Source of the DNA: Fibrobacter succinogenes
GTDB lineage: Bacteria; Fibrobacterota; Fibrobacteria; Fibrobacterales; Fibrobacteraceae
Reading direction: 5' to 3'
DNA length: 64,000 nt
NCBI GenBank assembly: GCA_902794535.1
Contig: CADBHQ010000028.1
Location: forward strand, 1-64,000
Shown in pieces: positions 51,120 to 60,832 of the stretch. The position numbers were made by a program, and so were the translations under genes. The notes beneath the pieces are model-generated. The model was not told where the DNA came from, did no database searches, and saw only the letters and a list, made by a program, of their open reading frames with translations. Each line of letters begins with the position of its first letter. The stretch's first letter is position 1.

Positions 51120-53450
51120 ATGGTGAAAAAACTCTCCATTTTTTTGGGGGCCTTGCTGGCTGTACCATGCTTGGCTACAAATGGTAAAATGGCTGGTGCG
51201 GGAACCGCCGAAAGTCCATGGCAGGTCGCCGATTACGAAGACCTCAAGGCAGTGGGTTTAGGCGACTATGGCATGAATGGGCATTATGTCCTGGTGGCCG
51301 ATATCGATGCATCTGCTTCGCGGAATGAGACGAGTGCAGTCGATTCTACTGCCGGATTCCAGCCTATTGGCGTAGCATATTACGGAACGGAACAGTCTGT
51401 TTTTGATGGAGTATTTGACGGTGGTAACTATACCATATCAAAACTCTATTCGATGTCGAATAATGAGCGTTCAACCGCTCTGTTCATGGGAATTGGCTCT
51501 AAAGGCGTTGTCAAGAACCTTAAATTGACAGACTGTTATTTTACCGTTAAGTATGTCTGGGCCGCTGCTTCTGTTGCTGTGACGAATAGTGGCTTGGTCG
51601 AAAATATCGAACTTTTGCGTGATACGGTCCGCGCTCCAGGCAATGTGGGCGGTGTCGTTGGCGTAAACGAGGATGGAACCGTTAAGGACATTGACTTTAG
51701 CGGTGTTGTTTTCGGTACTAACGATCGCGATTTTATTGGTGGCGTGGTCGGCAACAATTCTGGCGAAAAATCTGTTATTCGCAATGTGAAGGTGAATGCC
51801 GACATGCGTTCGAATTTTTATGGGAAATACCTTGGATTGGTTACCGGCTATAACGAAGGCACGATTGTTTCTGCTGAAGTAGACGGGGTTATCAATTATG
51901 GTGACACCCTTGTTGGTGGAGTGACCGGAAAAAATTTGGGTACCATTGATTCTTGCGTTTCGCATGCTTCGATTTATTCAATGCACCAAAAGACTGCGGG
52001 CTTGGTGGGTTACAATAGTGGAACCATTAAGAACTCGAGTGTCGAAGCCGATTCTATTTTTTGCGAATATCGCGGTGCGGCAGGCTTTGTCGGAGTAAAC
52101 GATACGACGGGAGTAATCGAAAACAGCTTTGTCAAGGCGAATGTCCATTCAGATAGTAGTGCCGGCTTTGCCTTGTATAATGCCGGTGTCATCAGGAATT
52201 CTTATGTGGAAGGTTCCGTGACGGCAGATTCGTTCCCGGGACATTTCGTTTCTGGGTTTGTCGTGCAAAATGTGGGCTTGATTACGAATTCTTATTCGAA
52301 GGCTGATGTTGATGCTTTCTACAAACTCGCGGGTTTCGTTGTCCGCAATAGCGGAAAAATTGACAGCAGCTATGCGACAGGCCATGTGCTTAATGGGGAG
52401 CGTGCTTCGGGTGATACCTTCGGTGGCTTTGTCGGCCAAAACGACAGTACAGGAATCATCACGAATAGCTACGCTGCCGGCGAGGTGGTTGGCGGAATGA
52501 AGGCTGGTGGCTTTGTAGGTGTCAATAACGGAAAAATCTACAATTGCTATGCTACTGGCGATGTTCGCTCTTATTCCGTGTTCGGTGGCTTCGTTGGGGA
52601 AAATTGGGGTGAAATACTCTATGCCTATTCTACAGGAAATCTTGGAAATATAAAGGGCTACACCTCCTCGTATACCGCAGGTGGTTTTGCCGGTGCTAAT
52701 AACGGTTATATCAATAACGCCTATACCACCGGCAATGTCAATAGCGAGTTTACGCCGGGCGGATTTGTTTCGAGTAATTCTGGAACAATCAAGAACGCTT
52801 ATGCTTCGGGTGACGTTTCTGGACGAATTGAATTTGGCGGTTTTGCTTCTGCAAACAGGCAATACCTTGAAAATGTATTCTTTGCAGGGAAGTTGATTGC
52901 GTCGTCTTCCGATTATGAAGCCCCGGGTTGCTTCATTGTGAATAATTCGGGCACCGTAAAAGATGCTCTCTACAATAAAGATGGTTGCGAGTTCGAGGCT
53001 GACTCTTCTGCAAAGGAAACCGCTTTTGCTGACATGAAGGCGTCTGCCCTTTACAAGGGCTGGAATGACTTCGAAAAATTCTGGCTGGTGGGCGATACGC
53101 TCTCCTTCCCGCACCTTGTGTTTACGACAGGAGTGCTTCCCGAAATTATCGAAGATGGTCCTCCGATTGAAATTGCGAAGCCGAACGTGGTAGCCGCGAA
53201 GGGCGGAAATGGCCTGAAACTGTATGGAAACCGTCAGAACCTGCAGGCAACGGTAACGCTTTCCCATTCGGGATTGACAAGCGTCAAGGTCTACAACCTG
53301 AAGGGGATCCTACAGAAGACCGTGTCTTTGGGCGATCTTCACGAAGGTGTTCATCAAGTGAATTTGAATGGTGCTGTTGAAGCTCGTGGCGTGGCGTTGA
53401 TCGTTCTTGAACAGAACGGCAAGGCTCTGTCGAGGACGCTTCTTCGCTAA
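51120..53450 (+). CDS. Secreted GLUG-motif repeat protein with sorting-like C-terminal domain
   Basis: A 776-residue protein. A signal peptide (MVKKLSIFLGALLAVPCLA) is followed by a start block GTAESPWQVADYEDLKAVG and then about 20 GLUG-type repeats of 20-35 residues (for example GGFVGENWGEILYAYSTGN and GGFVSSNSGTIKNAYASGD). They probably form a long beta-helix or solenoid. The last 80 residues (ATVTLSHSGLTSVKVYNL, KGILQKTVSL, EARGVALIVLEQNGKALSRT) resemble a type IX secretion C-terminal domain, as in the 1452-residue GLUG protein. Its strong AAGGAGGAA site and the single copy suggest a surface or secreted adhesin; the ligand is unknown. Confidence 0.87.
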   Translation: MVKKLSIFLGALLAVPCLATNGKMAGAGTAESPWQVADYEDLKAVGLGDYGMNGHYVLVADIDASASRNETSAVDSTAGFQPIGVAYYGTEQSVFDGVFDGGNYTISKLYSMSNNERSTALFMGIGSKGVVKNLKLTDCYFTVKYVWAAASVAVTNSGLVENIELLRDTVRAPGNVGGVVGVNEDGTVKDIDFSGVVFGTNDRDFIGGVVGNNSGEKSVIRNVKVNADMRSNFYGKYLGLVTGYNEGTIVSAEVDGVINYGDTLVGGVTGKNLGTIDSCVSHASIYSMHQKTAGLVGYNSGTIKNSSVEADSIFCEYRGAAGFVGVNDTTGVIENSFVKANVHSDSSAGFALYNAGVIRNSYVEGSVTADSFPGHFVSGFVVQNVGLITNSYSKADVDAFYKLAGFVVRNSGKIDSSYATGHVLNGERASGDTFGGFVGQNDSTGIITNSYAAGEVVGGMKAGGFVGVNNGKIYNCYATGDVRSYSVFGGFVGENWGEILYAYSTGNLGNIKGYTSSYTAGGFAGANNGYINNAYTTGNVNSEFTPGGFVSSNSGTIKNAYASGDVSGRIEFGGFASANRQYLENVFFAGKLIASSSDYEAPGCFIVNNSGTVKDALYNKDGCEFEADSSAKETAFADMKASALYKGWNDFEKFWLVGDTLSFPHLVFTTGVLPEIIEDGPPIEIAKPNVVAAKGGNGLKLYGNRQNLQATVTLSHSGLTSVKVYNLKGILQKTVSLGDLHEGVHQVNLNGAVEARGVALIVLEQNGKALSRTLLR

Positions 53451-53480
53451 CGGTTGTTCGTAAAAAAAACATTGAAAATA

Positions 53481-53512
53481 AAAAAAGCCGTCCTTTATCG
53501 GGACGGCTTTTT
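53481..53512. terminator. Bidirectional rho-independent terminator
   Basis: AAAAAAGCCGTCC, loop TTTATCG, GGACGGCTTTTTT. It ends the GLUG gene and the convergent asd gene. Confidence 0.88.
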
Positions 53513-53561
53513 AAATGTTTTTCGCTAAAGCGAAAGTTGCGCAGTCGCGCAATCTTTCGAA

Positions 53562-54584
53562 TTACACACCCTTAGCGAGAATCTCGCCAATCTGCACGGC
53601 GTTGAGAGCAGCGCCCTTGCGGATCTGGTCGCCGGTGAGCCACAGCGTGTTGCTGTTTTCATCGGCGAGGTCCTTACGGATACGGCCTACGAACACGTTG
53701 TCCTTGCCGGCGCTTTCGAGCGGCATCGGGTACACATAGTTCTGCGGATCGTCCTTGAGGGTCACGCCCGGAGCGTTCTTGAGAGCGTTACGGATTTCTT
53801 CGACAGAAACCGGACGTTCAGTTTCGAACCACACAGATTCAGAGTGAGAACGGAGAGAGCTCACGCGCACGCAGGTAGCGCTCGTACGAACGTCAGAATG
53901 CATGATCTTGCGAGTTTCGTTGAACATCTTCATTTCTTCCTTCGTGTAGTCGTTTTCCGTCATCTTGTCGATCTGCGGAATCACGTTGTAGGCGAGCTGG
54001 AAGGGGAACTTGCTGATGTGCGTCGTCGTACCGGTTTCAAGGATGTCCTTGTACTGTTGCTTGAGTTCTTCCATAGCAATGGCACCTGCACCGCTAGCGC
54101 TCTGGTAAGAAGAAATGTGAATCTTCTTGATGTGAGAAATCTTTTCGATCGGGTTCAGCACCACAACCATCATGATGGTCGTGCAGTTCGGGTTGGCGAT
54201 AATGCCCTTACCGCCGTTTTCAGCCTTGTAGAGCTTGATGTCTTCGGGGTTCACTTCAGGCACGACCAGCGGGACCTTCGGGTCCATGCGGAAGAAGCTC
54301 GTGTTGTCGACAACCACGGCACCGTTTTCGACGGCAATCGGGGCGAATTCCTGAGAAATGGCTGCACCAGCGGAGCTGAGCACCAGGTCGACACCCTTGA
54401 AGGAATCCTTGTTCAGGACTTCGCACTTGAGGGTTTCGCCCTTGAACTTGAATTCCTTGCCTGCGCTACGTTCGGAGGCGAGGAGCTTCAGGCTCTGCAG
54501 CGGGAAATTGCGCTCTTCGAGGATGGAGAGGATTTCTTGGCCTACGGCGCCGGTTGCGCCCATAATGGCTACGTTGCGAATCAT
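53562..54584 (-). CDS. asd: Aspartate-semialdehyde dehydrogenase
   Basis: A 340-residue NADPH enzyme at the branch to lysine/DAP, methionine and threonine. The NADP motif is VAIMGATGAVGQEIL, the catalytic cysteine lies in IIANPNCTTIMMVV, and the substrate block is YQSASGAGAIAMEEL. The catalytic histidine lies in VSSLRSHSESV. With ddh it supplies meso-DAP. It is the last of three minus-strand genes starting at ssb, with 9 nt before it. Confidence 0.96.
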   Translation of the reverse strand: MIRNVAIMGATGAVGQEILSILEERNFPLQSLKLLASERSAGKEFKFKGETLKCEVLNKDSFKGVDLVLSSAGAAISQEFAPIAVENGAVVVDNTSFFRMDPKVPLVVPEVNPEDIKLYKAENGGKGIIANPNCTTIMMVVVLNPIEKISHIKKIHISSYQSASGAGAIAMEELKQQYKDILETGTTTHISKFPFQLAYNVIPQIDKMTENDYTKEEMKMFNETRKIMHSDVRTSATCVRVSSLRSHSESVWFETERPVSVEEIRNALKNAPGVTLKDDPQNYVYPMPLESAGKDNVFVGRIRKDLADENSNTLWLTGDQIRKGAALNAVQIGEILAKGV

Positions 54585-54593
54585 AATTAACCT

Positions 54594-55550
54594 TTATTGT
54601 TCGGTTTGTTGTTGATTGTTTGATTGTAAAGCTTCTGTGACTTTCCAGAAACGCTTCAGGTAGATTTTCATCTGACCAATCTGGTCTCTGGATTGCTTGT
54701 ATTGAATCAGCTGCTGTTCCGGGTTTTCCTGGAGCGTGTAGCTGTAAAGCGCGTATGCAGCAAGACGCACGCATTCACTTGCCTGAATCAGTTCCTTATG
54801 CGCGTCGCTCGATTCGTGTGGGTGGAAAAGCCCGAGCACCTTCTTGTTCAAGGCGACTGCATTGTTGTTGATGGCGAGCGCTTGGTTGCTGCGCGTTTCG
54901 CGTTCAGATTCTGAAATGCTAGATGGCAAGGTGCCGAAGGCGTCCATGGCGTCTACGATATCGTTCATGCGCTTGATGACGATTTCGGCATCGGACAGGT
55001 AGCTGTCGAGTCTGCTCAAGTCTTTGTCGTCTTTGCTAGCCTTGCCTGCCTGAGCGCCGGTACGAATCCTGTGATGGTATATCGGGTCAGAACCAGGCTG
55101 AATCTGGCCGCCTTCGCCGTTCTGGAACGAGGCGATGTAGTCCTGGTACTTCATGTTCATCGCGGCGATTTCTTCGGCGGTGTAGTCCGAGGTCGGAATG
55201 AACGTCGGGCGATCCCAGTAGGCGATACCCATGAAGGCCGACAACATAAAGATGGCGAGGAATACGTTCGCGGCCCTAGCTGCGCGGTCATCGAAGCGGA
55301 TAAAGCTTATGATGGCGAAGAAGAACAGGCTTGCGAATGAAAGCAAAAGTCCGCCGTCGCAGTTGTAGGCAATGAACGAATTCTTCGCGAAGAAGAAGAT
55401 GCAGTCCATGGCTACAATCAGGAACGACAAAAACACGCCCATCATGATTTTGGTGCGTGTTTCCGCAGACACGGCCATGAGAATTGCCGTAAAGGTGATG
55501 CCCAGGGGGAGCACCATCATCAAAGCGATATCTGCAATTTGCTGGTTCAT
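54594..55550 (-). CDS. Membrane protein of unknown function
   Basis: A 318-residue protein. Four hydrophobic helices fill the first 120 residues (VLPLGITFTAILMAVSAE, MMGVFLSFLIVAMDCIFFF, LLLSFASLFFFAIISFI, AANVFLAIFMLSAFMGIAY). A soluble, helix-rich C-terminal domain (about 130-318) has LSRLDSYLSDAEIVIKRMND and ends in glutamines. No family is recognised. It lies 3 nt after ssb and 9 nt before asd on the same strand, so it is part of that operon, without giving a role. Confidence 0.72.
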   Translation of the reverse strand: MNQQIADIALMMVLPLGITFTAILMAVSAETRTKIMMGVFLSFLIVAMDCIFFFAKNSFIAYNCDGGLLLSFASLFFFAIISFIRFDDRAARAANVFLAIFMLSAFMGIAYWDRPTFIPTSDYTAEEIAAMNMKYQDYIASFQNGEGGQIQPGSDPIYHHRIRTGAQAGKASKDDKDLSRLDSYLSDAEIVIKRMNDIVDAMDAFGTLPSSISESERETRSNQALAINNNAVALNKKVLGLFHPHESSDAHKELIQASECVRLAAYALYSYTLQENPEQQLIQYKQSRDQIGQMKIYLKRFWKVTEALQSNNQQQTEQ

Positions 55551-55553
55551 TTT

Positions 55554-56015
55554 TTAGAACGGCAGGTCGTCGTCGACGCCTTCCGGTGCCGGAGCATCGT
55601 AAGCGGGCGCACTTGCCTGGCTAAAGTTGTTGGACTGGCTGTAGGAGTTGCCTCCCTGGAAGTTGCCGCCGTTCTGGCCGCGCGGCGTCAAAAGCTGGAA
55701 GGTGTCCAGGTTGACTTCGGTGCTGTAACGCTTCTGACCGGTCGTCTGGTCGGTCCAGCTGCGGTTGGTGAGCGAACCTTCCACATAAAGGGTCATGCCC
55801 TTGTGCACGCCGAGGGTTTCCATTGTGTCGGCAATCTTGCCCCAACCCACGATGTTGTGCCAGTCAGTCTGTTCCTTCTGTTCACCATTGTTATCACGAT
55901 AGCGACGGCTGGTGGCCAAGGAGAACGATACGCGCTTGCGACCTGTTGCGCTTGCGCTAATGACGGGGTCCTTGCCGATATTGCCGATAAGCATCACTTT
56001 ATTCAAATATGCCAT
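55554..56015 (-). CDS. ssb: Single-stranded DNA-binding protein
   Basis: A 153-residue OB-fold protein. MAYLNKVMLIGNIGKDPVIS, then VSFSLATSRRYRDNNGEQKE and TDWHNIVGWGKIADTMETLG are standard SSB sequence. The tail is Gln/Gly/Asn-rich and ends DDDLPF, the acidic tip that recruits repair and replication proteins. A weak AGGATG site precedes the ATG. The AT-rich 210-nt spacer upstream, shared with the divergent NamZ gene, holds a palindrome TTATTTATATTTTCATAAAT near 56159 and nothing else I recognise. Confidence 0.95.
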   Translation of the reverse strand: MAYLNKVMLIGNIGKDPVISASATGRKRVSFSLATSRRYRDNNGEQKEQTDWHNIVGWGKIADTMETLGVHKGMTLYVEGSLTNRSWTDQTTGQKRYSTEVNLDTFQLLTPRGQNGGNFQGGNSYSQSNNFSQASAPAYDAPAPEGVDDDLPF

Positions 56016-56225
56016 AATTCATCCTATTTTATCTTTTTTTTGTCTGTGGCTAAAAATAAAAAAATCCTACTGTCATTTTGTGCCAATTTGTGAAATTTTT
56101 GCGTTTTGCAAACATTGTTTGACTTTTTTTGAGCTTCCTGGCCCTGCTAAGTCCCTTTTATTTATATTTTCATAAATAAGTATCATTCAACCCCTAATTA
56201 CATTTCACATTCCTCATCTCACATT

Positions 56226-57323
56226 ATGGTAACCCTCGCACTTTCACATTTTGAAAAAGTTTTCCCTGCAAATCTCAAAGGCAAGCGCCTTGGCGCAGTC
56301 TTGCACCCGGCATCGGTTCTCCCGGATTTGCACTATACCCTCGATTTACTCAAAGAATATGACGGCAAACTGTTTAAGCTTTCTGCCCTTTTTGGCCCGC
56401 AGCACGGCATCAAGGGGCATACCCAGGACAACATGATCGAATGGGAAGGTTATACCGACCCCGAACTGGGCATTCCCGTTTATAGCCTTTACGGCGAACA
56501 CCGCGAACCCACCGCCGAAATGCTCAGCCATGTGGACATGATGCTCGTGGACTTGCAAGACGTCGGTGCTCGTTACTACACGTTTATCTGGACGCTGTTC
56601 CTTTGTATGAAAGCCTGCGAAAAGGCCGGAATCCCCGTGATTGTGGTGGATCGCCCGAATCCGATTAACTGTGTCGACGAAGAAGGCCCTGTGCTGGATC
56701 TGAACTACACGAGTTTCGTGGGTCTGCACAGCATCCGTACGCGCCATGCAAAGACTATTGGCGAACTTGCTGTCCAGTTCAAGGAAGAACGCTTCCCCAA
56801 GTGCGAACTCTACGTGCTCGGCATGGAAGGTTACGACAAAAAGATGTGGTACGATCAGACGGGACTTCCGTGGATTTTGCCGAGTCCGAACATGCCGACT
56901 CTCGATACCGCCATCGTTTATCCGGGCATGTGCCTGTTCGAAGCGACCAACGTGAGCGAAGGCCGCGGTACTACGCGCCCGTTCGAAATTTTTGGCGCTC
57001 CGTTTATCGATGCTGTCAAACTTTGCAAGTACATGAACGATCTCAAGCTTCCGGGCGTGTATTTCCGTGAAAATTACTTCCAGCCCACATTCCACAAGGG
57101 TGCTGGCCAAATCTGTGGCGGTGCGCAGATTCACGTGCTCGACCGCGACAAGTTCCGCAGTTTCGATATGGCGGTGAAACTGTTGCAGTACATTTTCAAC
57201 GAATATCCCAAGGATTTCGCCTGGAAACAGCCGCCATACGAATATGAATTCAAGAAGTTGCCCATTGACATTTTGCTCGGCAATGGCACGTTCCGCAAGG
57301 AATTTATCGAAAGTAGCATTTAA
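56226..57323 (+). CDS. namZ: DUF1343 exo-beta-N-acetylmuramidase (NamZ-like)
   Basis: A 365-residue protein of the DUF1343 family; a characterised member, NamZ, releases MurNAc from muropeptides during wall recycling. The hallmarks are FGPQHGIKGHTQDNMIEWEG, MMLVDLQDVGARYYTFIWT, VIVVDRPNPIN, ATNVSEGRGTTRPFEIFGAP and PTFHKGAGQICGGAQIHV. There is no signal peptide, unlike many secreted relatives, so it would act in the cytoplasm on imported wall fragments. The ATG at 56226 has no strong ribosome site. It is followed after 20 nt by the dismutase gene on the same strand. Confidence 0.9.
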   Translation: MVTLALSHFEKVFPANLKGKRLGAVLHPASVLPDLHYTLDLLKEYDGKLFKLSALFGPQHGIKGHTQDNMIEWEGYTDPELGIPVYSLYGEHREPTAEMLSHVDMMLVDLQDVGARYYTFIWTLFLCMKACEKAGIPVIVVDRPNPINCVDEEGPVLDLNYTSFVGLHSIRTRHAKTIGELAVQFKEERFPKCELYVLGMEGYDKKMWYDQTGLPWILPSPNMPTLDTAIVYPGMCLFEATNVSEGRGTTRPFEIFGAPFIDAVKLCKYMNDLKLPGVYFRENYFQPTFHKGAGQICGGAQIHVLDRDKFRSFDMAVKLLQYIFNEYPKDFAWKQPPYEYEFKKLPIDILLGNGTFRKEFIESSI

Positions 57324-57343
57324 CCATCAAAGAAGAGGAAAAT

Positions 57344-57943
57344 ATGATTCAACAATCTAACGGAAAATTTGAAATGCCGGCACTCCCGTATGCCGCAGGC
57401 GACCTGGCTCCGGTTCTCAGCCAGGAAACCATCGAATTCCACTACGGTAAGCACCTGCAGACTTACCTCAATAACTTGAACGCAGCCCTTCCGGGTAGCG
57501 CTTTCGAAGGCAAGACTGTCGAAGAAATCGTCAAAACGGCCGAAGGCGGCGTGTTCAATAACGCAGGTCAGTTCCTGAACCACTACATGTATTTCATGCA
57601 GTTCAAGGCTCCGTCTGCAGGCAACGTTCCGACGGGTAAAATTGCCGACGCCATCGCCCGCGATTTCGGCTCTTTCGAAAAGTTCCAGGAAGAATTCCAG
57701 GCGAAGGGCGCAGGCCTCTTCGGTTCCGGCTGGGTATGGCTCTCTGCAGACGCTTCGGGCAAGTTTGTCATCACACAAGAAGGTAACGCCCAGAACCCGC
57801 TCACCAAGGGTCTCAAGCCGCTCCTCACGTTCGATGTGTGGGAACATGCCTACTATATCGACTACCGCAACCGCCGCCCCGATTACCTCAAGGGTCTTTG
57901 GCAGATTGTGGATTGGAACGTCATCAACAACCGTCTCGGTTAA
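57344..57943 (+). CDS. sodB: Iron/manganese superoxide dismutase
   Basis: A 199-residue enzyme that removes superoxide; it matters for an obligate anaerobe exposed to traces of oxygen. The metal ligands are H33 (EFHYGKH), H80 (FLNHYMYF), D164 and H168 (FDVWEHAYYIDY). Otherwise it has the usual GSGWVWL block. The second-ligand region reads NHYMYF, where NHTFYW or NHTFFW is common. The metal (Fe or Mn) cannot be fixed from this alone; the symbol is by convention. GAAGAGGAAA precedes the ATG. A terminator follows at 57964. Confidence 0.94.
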   Translation: MIQQSNGKFEMPALPYAAGDLAPVLSQETIEFHYGKHLQTYLNNLNAALPGSAFEGKTVEEIVKTAEGGVFNNAGQFLNHYMYFMQFKAPSAGNVPTGKIADAIARDFGSFEKFQEEFQAKGAGLFGSGWVWLSADASGKFVITQEGNAQNPLTKGLKPLLTFDVWEHAYYIDYRNRRPDYLKGLWQIVDWNVINNRLG

Positions 57944-57963
57944 TTCCAATACAAGTGTAAAAG

Positions 57964-57994
57964 AAAACCGCTGGTCATTAAACCAGCGGTTTTT
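57964..57994 (+). terminator. Rho-independent terminator after sodB
   Basis: AAAACCGCTGGT, loop CATTAA, ACCAGCGGTTTTT. A and T tracts on both sides also fit the convergent lipoprotein gene. Confidence 0.88.
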
Positions 57995-58021
57995 CTTATA
58001 AGTAATTTGATTTATGGCCGA

Positions 58022-58843
58022 TTATTCATCCGGGTTTTCACGTTCAATAAGTCCGTTCTCGCCTCGGAGCATTTCTTCCCATTCGTAGTTGTTGCCGTCT
58101 TTGCATTTGAAATAGTATCCTTCGGAGTAAGTTTCGCACAAACTCGAAGGAGTCGATTTCGCAATTTTGGTTTTGTACATTGTTTTGCAGTGGACGGTGG
58201 TATCGCTGGCGAGCATATACGGATAAGATGTGCTTGCTTCAGCTTGCGCGCTGTCTTGCGCGATCTTTTTCTGGATGGGAATATACTTGTTATCTATGGT
58301 AGAATATTCCTGCTGAAAGATCGTGTCACCTTCCAGCTTGTTAAATGCTCCTGGTGAATATGTACATCCGTTATCGCAAGTATACACGTTGACCGTTCTG
58401 TCGTAATCTTGGCAGACAGGTTGGATAATACCGTATAAAGGCTCATTTTCAGCCATTTCGGCAACGGTTTGTTTTAAAGAGGGCTTGCTTGAAGGGCACC
58501 ACGATTTATGAAAGTAACTTGAATCCTTGCAGTGAACATTTGGGAAAGTGCTCAGCGTGTAGGGGTATTCGCTATTCACGCTAGATGACGATTCCGCTTC
58601 GCTAGACGATTCGGGTGTGGCTTCGGAGCTGCTGGAAACTTCGTCAAAAGATTCGCTCGAGGGAATCACTTCTTCTTCGGAAGAACTGGTGGGGGCTGTT
58701 GCTTCGGAACTGCTGGAGGTGATTTCGCCAGGATTGTCTGAAACGACTTCGGGTGCGGCGCTGTTGGAATCGCTGTCGCAACCTGCCCAAAAAAGTGCTG
58801 CAACACATAAAGCGATTTTACGCCTGTACTTTGTGATAGACAT
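58022..58843 (-). CDS. Serine-linker lipoprotein of unknown function
   Basis: A 273-residue protein. MSITKYRRKIALCVAALFWAGC gives a lipobox WAGC. A Ser/Glu-rich linker spans about residues 25-90. The C-terminal part is cysteine-rich with two repeats that begin YPY.L and contain VHCK (SEYPYTLSTFPNVHCKDS; STSYPYMLASDTTVHCKTM), so it is an internally duplicated disulfide-bonded domain. I recognise no family. An AAGGAG site precedes the ATG. It is a stand-alone gene. Confidence 0.78.
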   Translation of the reverse strand: MSITKYRRKIALCVAALFWAGCDSDSNSAAPEVVSDNPGEITSSSSEATAPTSSSEEEVIPSSESFDEVSSSSEATPESSSEAESSSSVNSEYPYTLSTFPNVHCKDSSYFHKSWCPSSKPSLKQTVAEMAENEPLYGIIQPVCQDYDRTVNVYTCDNGCTYSPGAFNKLEGDTIFQQEYSTIDNKYIPIQKKIAQDSAQAEASTSYPYMLASDTTVHCKTMYKTKIAKSTPSSLCETYSEGYYFKCKDGNNYEWEEMLRGENGLIERENPDE

Positions 58844-59003
58844 ATTGTTCTCCTTTTTTTTCTTTAATATACCTTTAAAAGGATTCTTTTACAAATGTCC
58901 CAAATCAAAACTTTGGACAAATTGTAAATAAAATCGAGCGTTTCTTTGTTATTTGGTTATATTAATAGGGAAATGTTTATCCATTTTTCAAGAGGTGTGA
59001 CTT

Positions 59004-59636
59004 ATGGACAACGAATTGACGCTTTTGATAGGGAAGGGGGAAAAGATCCTTTATGCCGGTAAGCCGGACAAAAGGTGCTTTATCTTTGAATGTATCTTCA
59101 ATCCGCTGCTTCCGTTTGCGATTGTTTGGGGCCTTTTTGATATGTTTTTCATCGGGGCAGCGTTTTCGTCTGATCAGGCGGACAAGGCGGCTGTATTTAT
59201 CATCCCGTTCATGATGCTCCACATGATGCCTGTCTGGATTTACCTGGGCGGGGCACTGCTCTCGTTCAGGCGGTACCGCAACACGGCTTACATTGTCACG
59301 GACAAGGGAATCTACGCTTCTGGTGGAATCTTCGCTAGAACTTACAAGTCCAAACCATTCGCAGAACTTTCGCATGTGGATTTGCACCGAGGCATTTTCG
59401 ACCAGTGGTTTGGCGTGGGTGACATCATTACGACCTCTGCGCAGGCAAATCCCGCAACATTGAACGGCCGGAGAACTTCTACCAACGCCGGCATTTCCAT
59501 CGATAGCATTGCCAACTACGCAGAAGTGTACAAGCTTGTGAAACAGCTACAAGAAGACATCTACACCGATGTCATGTACCCCAATGACTTGCGCCCCAAA
59601 GAAAATCATGGCTACAAATCCAAGTATATGGGGTAG
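59004..59636 (+). CDS. Membrane-anchored bacterial PH-domain protein
   Basis: A 210-residue protein. Two hydrophobic segments (NPLLPFAIVWGLFDMFFIGA; VFIIPFMMLHMMPVWIYLGG) are followed by a cytoplasmic domain with RYRNTAYIVTDKGIYASGG and SKPFAELSHVDLHRGIFDQWFGVGDI, the pattern of bPH_2 (YdbT/YdbS-type) domains, which are widespread and poorly characterised. AAGAGGTG precedes the ATG, and a TATATT box lies near 58956. It is convergent with the broken barrel gene after it. Confidence 0.78.
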   Translation: MDNELTLLIGKGEKILYAGKPDKRCFIFECIFNPLLPFAIVWGLFDMFFIGAAFSSDQADKAAVFIIPFMMLHMMPVWIYLGGALLSFRRYRNTAYIVTDKGIYASGGIFARTYKSKPFAELSHVDLHRGIFDQWFGVGDIITTSAQANPATLNGRRTSTNAGISIDSIANYAEVYKLVKQLQEDIYTDVMYPNDLRPKENHGYKSKYMG

Positions 59637-59642
59637 GGCTGT

Positions 59643-60808
59643 TTACGAAAAGAGTCCCAAGCCAAGCCCGATAAATGCCCTAATGGCGATGACGTCGGCG
59701 GCATACATGTTTACGTCGAAGCCGAAATGGATTGTCGCGTAAACAGCGTCGTGCAGGAGCCCTTCACGATAGTCCTCTTTGTCGACGGGGGCGTTAAAGG
59801 TGTATTCGTAATGAAATCCCAGGGAATAGAAAAACTGCTTGTGTGTATCGTCTTCTGCCGGGATTGATTCATCTCCGGAACTACCGCTGTAGTAGCATAA
59901 TTTGACCGTAGGGATAATCCTGTGGTCCGTATTGTCGAAAACCGGATATCCGTAGCTGATGTACGGAGCCACGCCGCCGGCAGTTTCTCCGCCCTTGTGG
60001 TAGATGTCTTCGTAGTAGATGTCGTCTCCTTCATTTTTCCCAAAGCCGACGCTAAATCCTAAACCGAAGTCCCCTTTGGCATTGCCATGAAGAAAGAAAG
60101 GTCAAATGCGAACATTCGACGTGATGCATAACGCCCTAGCTGAGATCTTCCGTATGTTCCCAGATGGTAATCCGTTGCAACGGAGTCGGTTTGCCGGTCT
60201 ATCAGTTGTACTAGTTCCTTACGTTCTTTTTTGGATAAAGATGCTCGCTGCATTCGGTATGTTATTTGCGAGAGTGCTCTTTGTACCTTATGGCGGATAT
60301 TTGGTTTTTGTTGTGCTACCGTTGAATCGATATGTTGCTTTTGCTCAAGGTATATCCAGTAATACGATGAATCTGGAAGGAATGAGAATATTTGGTCGAT
60401 TCTTTCTTCGTCATTATCTTCGAAAACTTGAAATTGCCCTCGCGATATGTAAAAACCGCTCCCTAGGGGTGTTCGGGAATAGCAATTTAGCGGGTACCGG
60501 CATGACCAATTAAGTAAAACCTCTTGCCGTAGTGAATCCAGCGGTTCTTCAGGATGTTCTGTATAAAAAAGAATAAGGCTGTCCCGAATGGGGTTGAAAA
60601 CCTCTCTAAAAGAAAACGCATCTGTTGCAGCGTTTATTAGGGAAGAATCAGGCAATGAAAAGAACTTTGTAACGGAATCCGCTATGATTGGCATCGAGTC
60701 AACGCTTGCTTCGTATGCCTCCGGATCATCACCGTCAAAATACATGTGTGGGGAGTCCGCAAGAACTTGCGCAACTAGAACAAATATGATTAGGAAGGTC
60801 GCCTTCAT
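59643..60808 (-). pseudogene. Secreted, barrel-like protein interrupted by a frameshift in a G run
   Basis: The first part (ATG 60808) has a signal peptide (MKATFLIIFVLVAQVLA), a Ser/Asp-rich middle and SKKERKELVQLIDRQTDS. It reaches RRMFAFDLSFFMAMPKG and then meets a stop (60059-60061). The -1 frame continues GDFGLGFSVGFGKNEGDD and goes on to HFGFDVNMYAADVIAIRAFI and LGLGLF at 59643, an evident barrel-type domain. The break lies at GGGGAC near 60072-60075; one extra G restores a 388-residue protein. This could be slipped-strand phase variation or a sequencing error. The product is unknown; the position beside a PH-domain protein gives no clue. Confidence 0.75.
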
Positions 60809-60832
60809 ACGGCTTGAACTCTGCTTAGCGAA

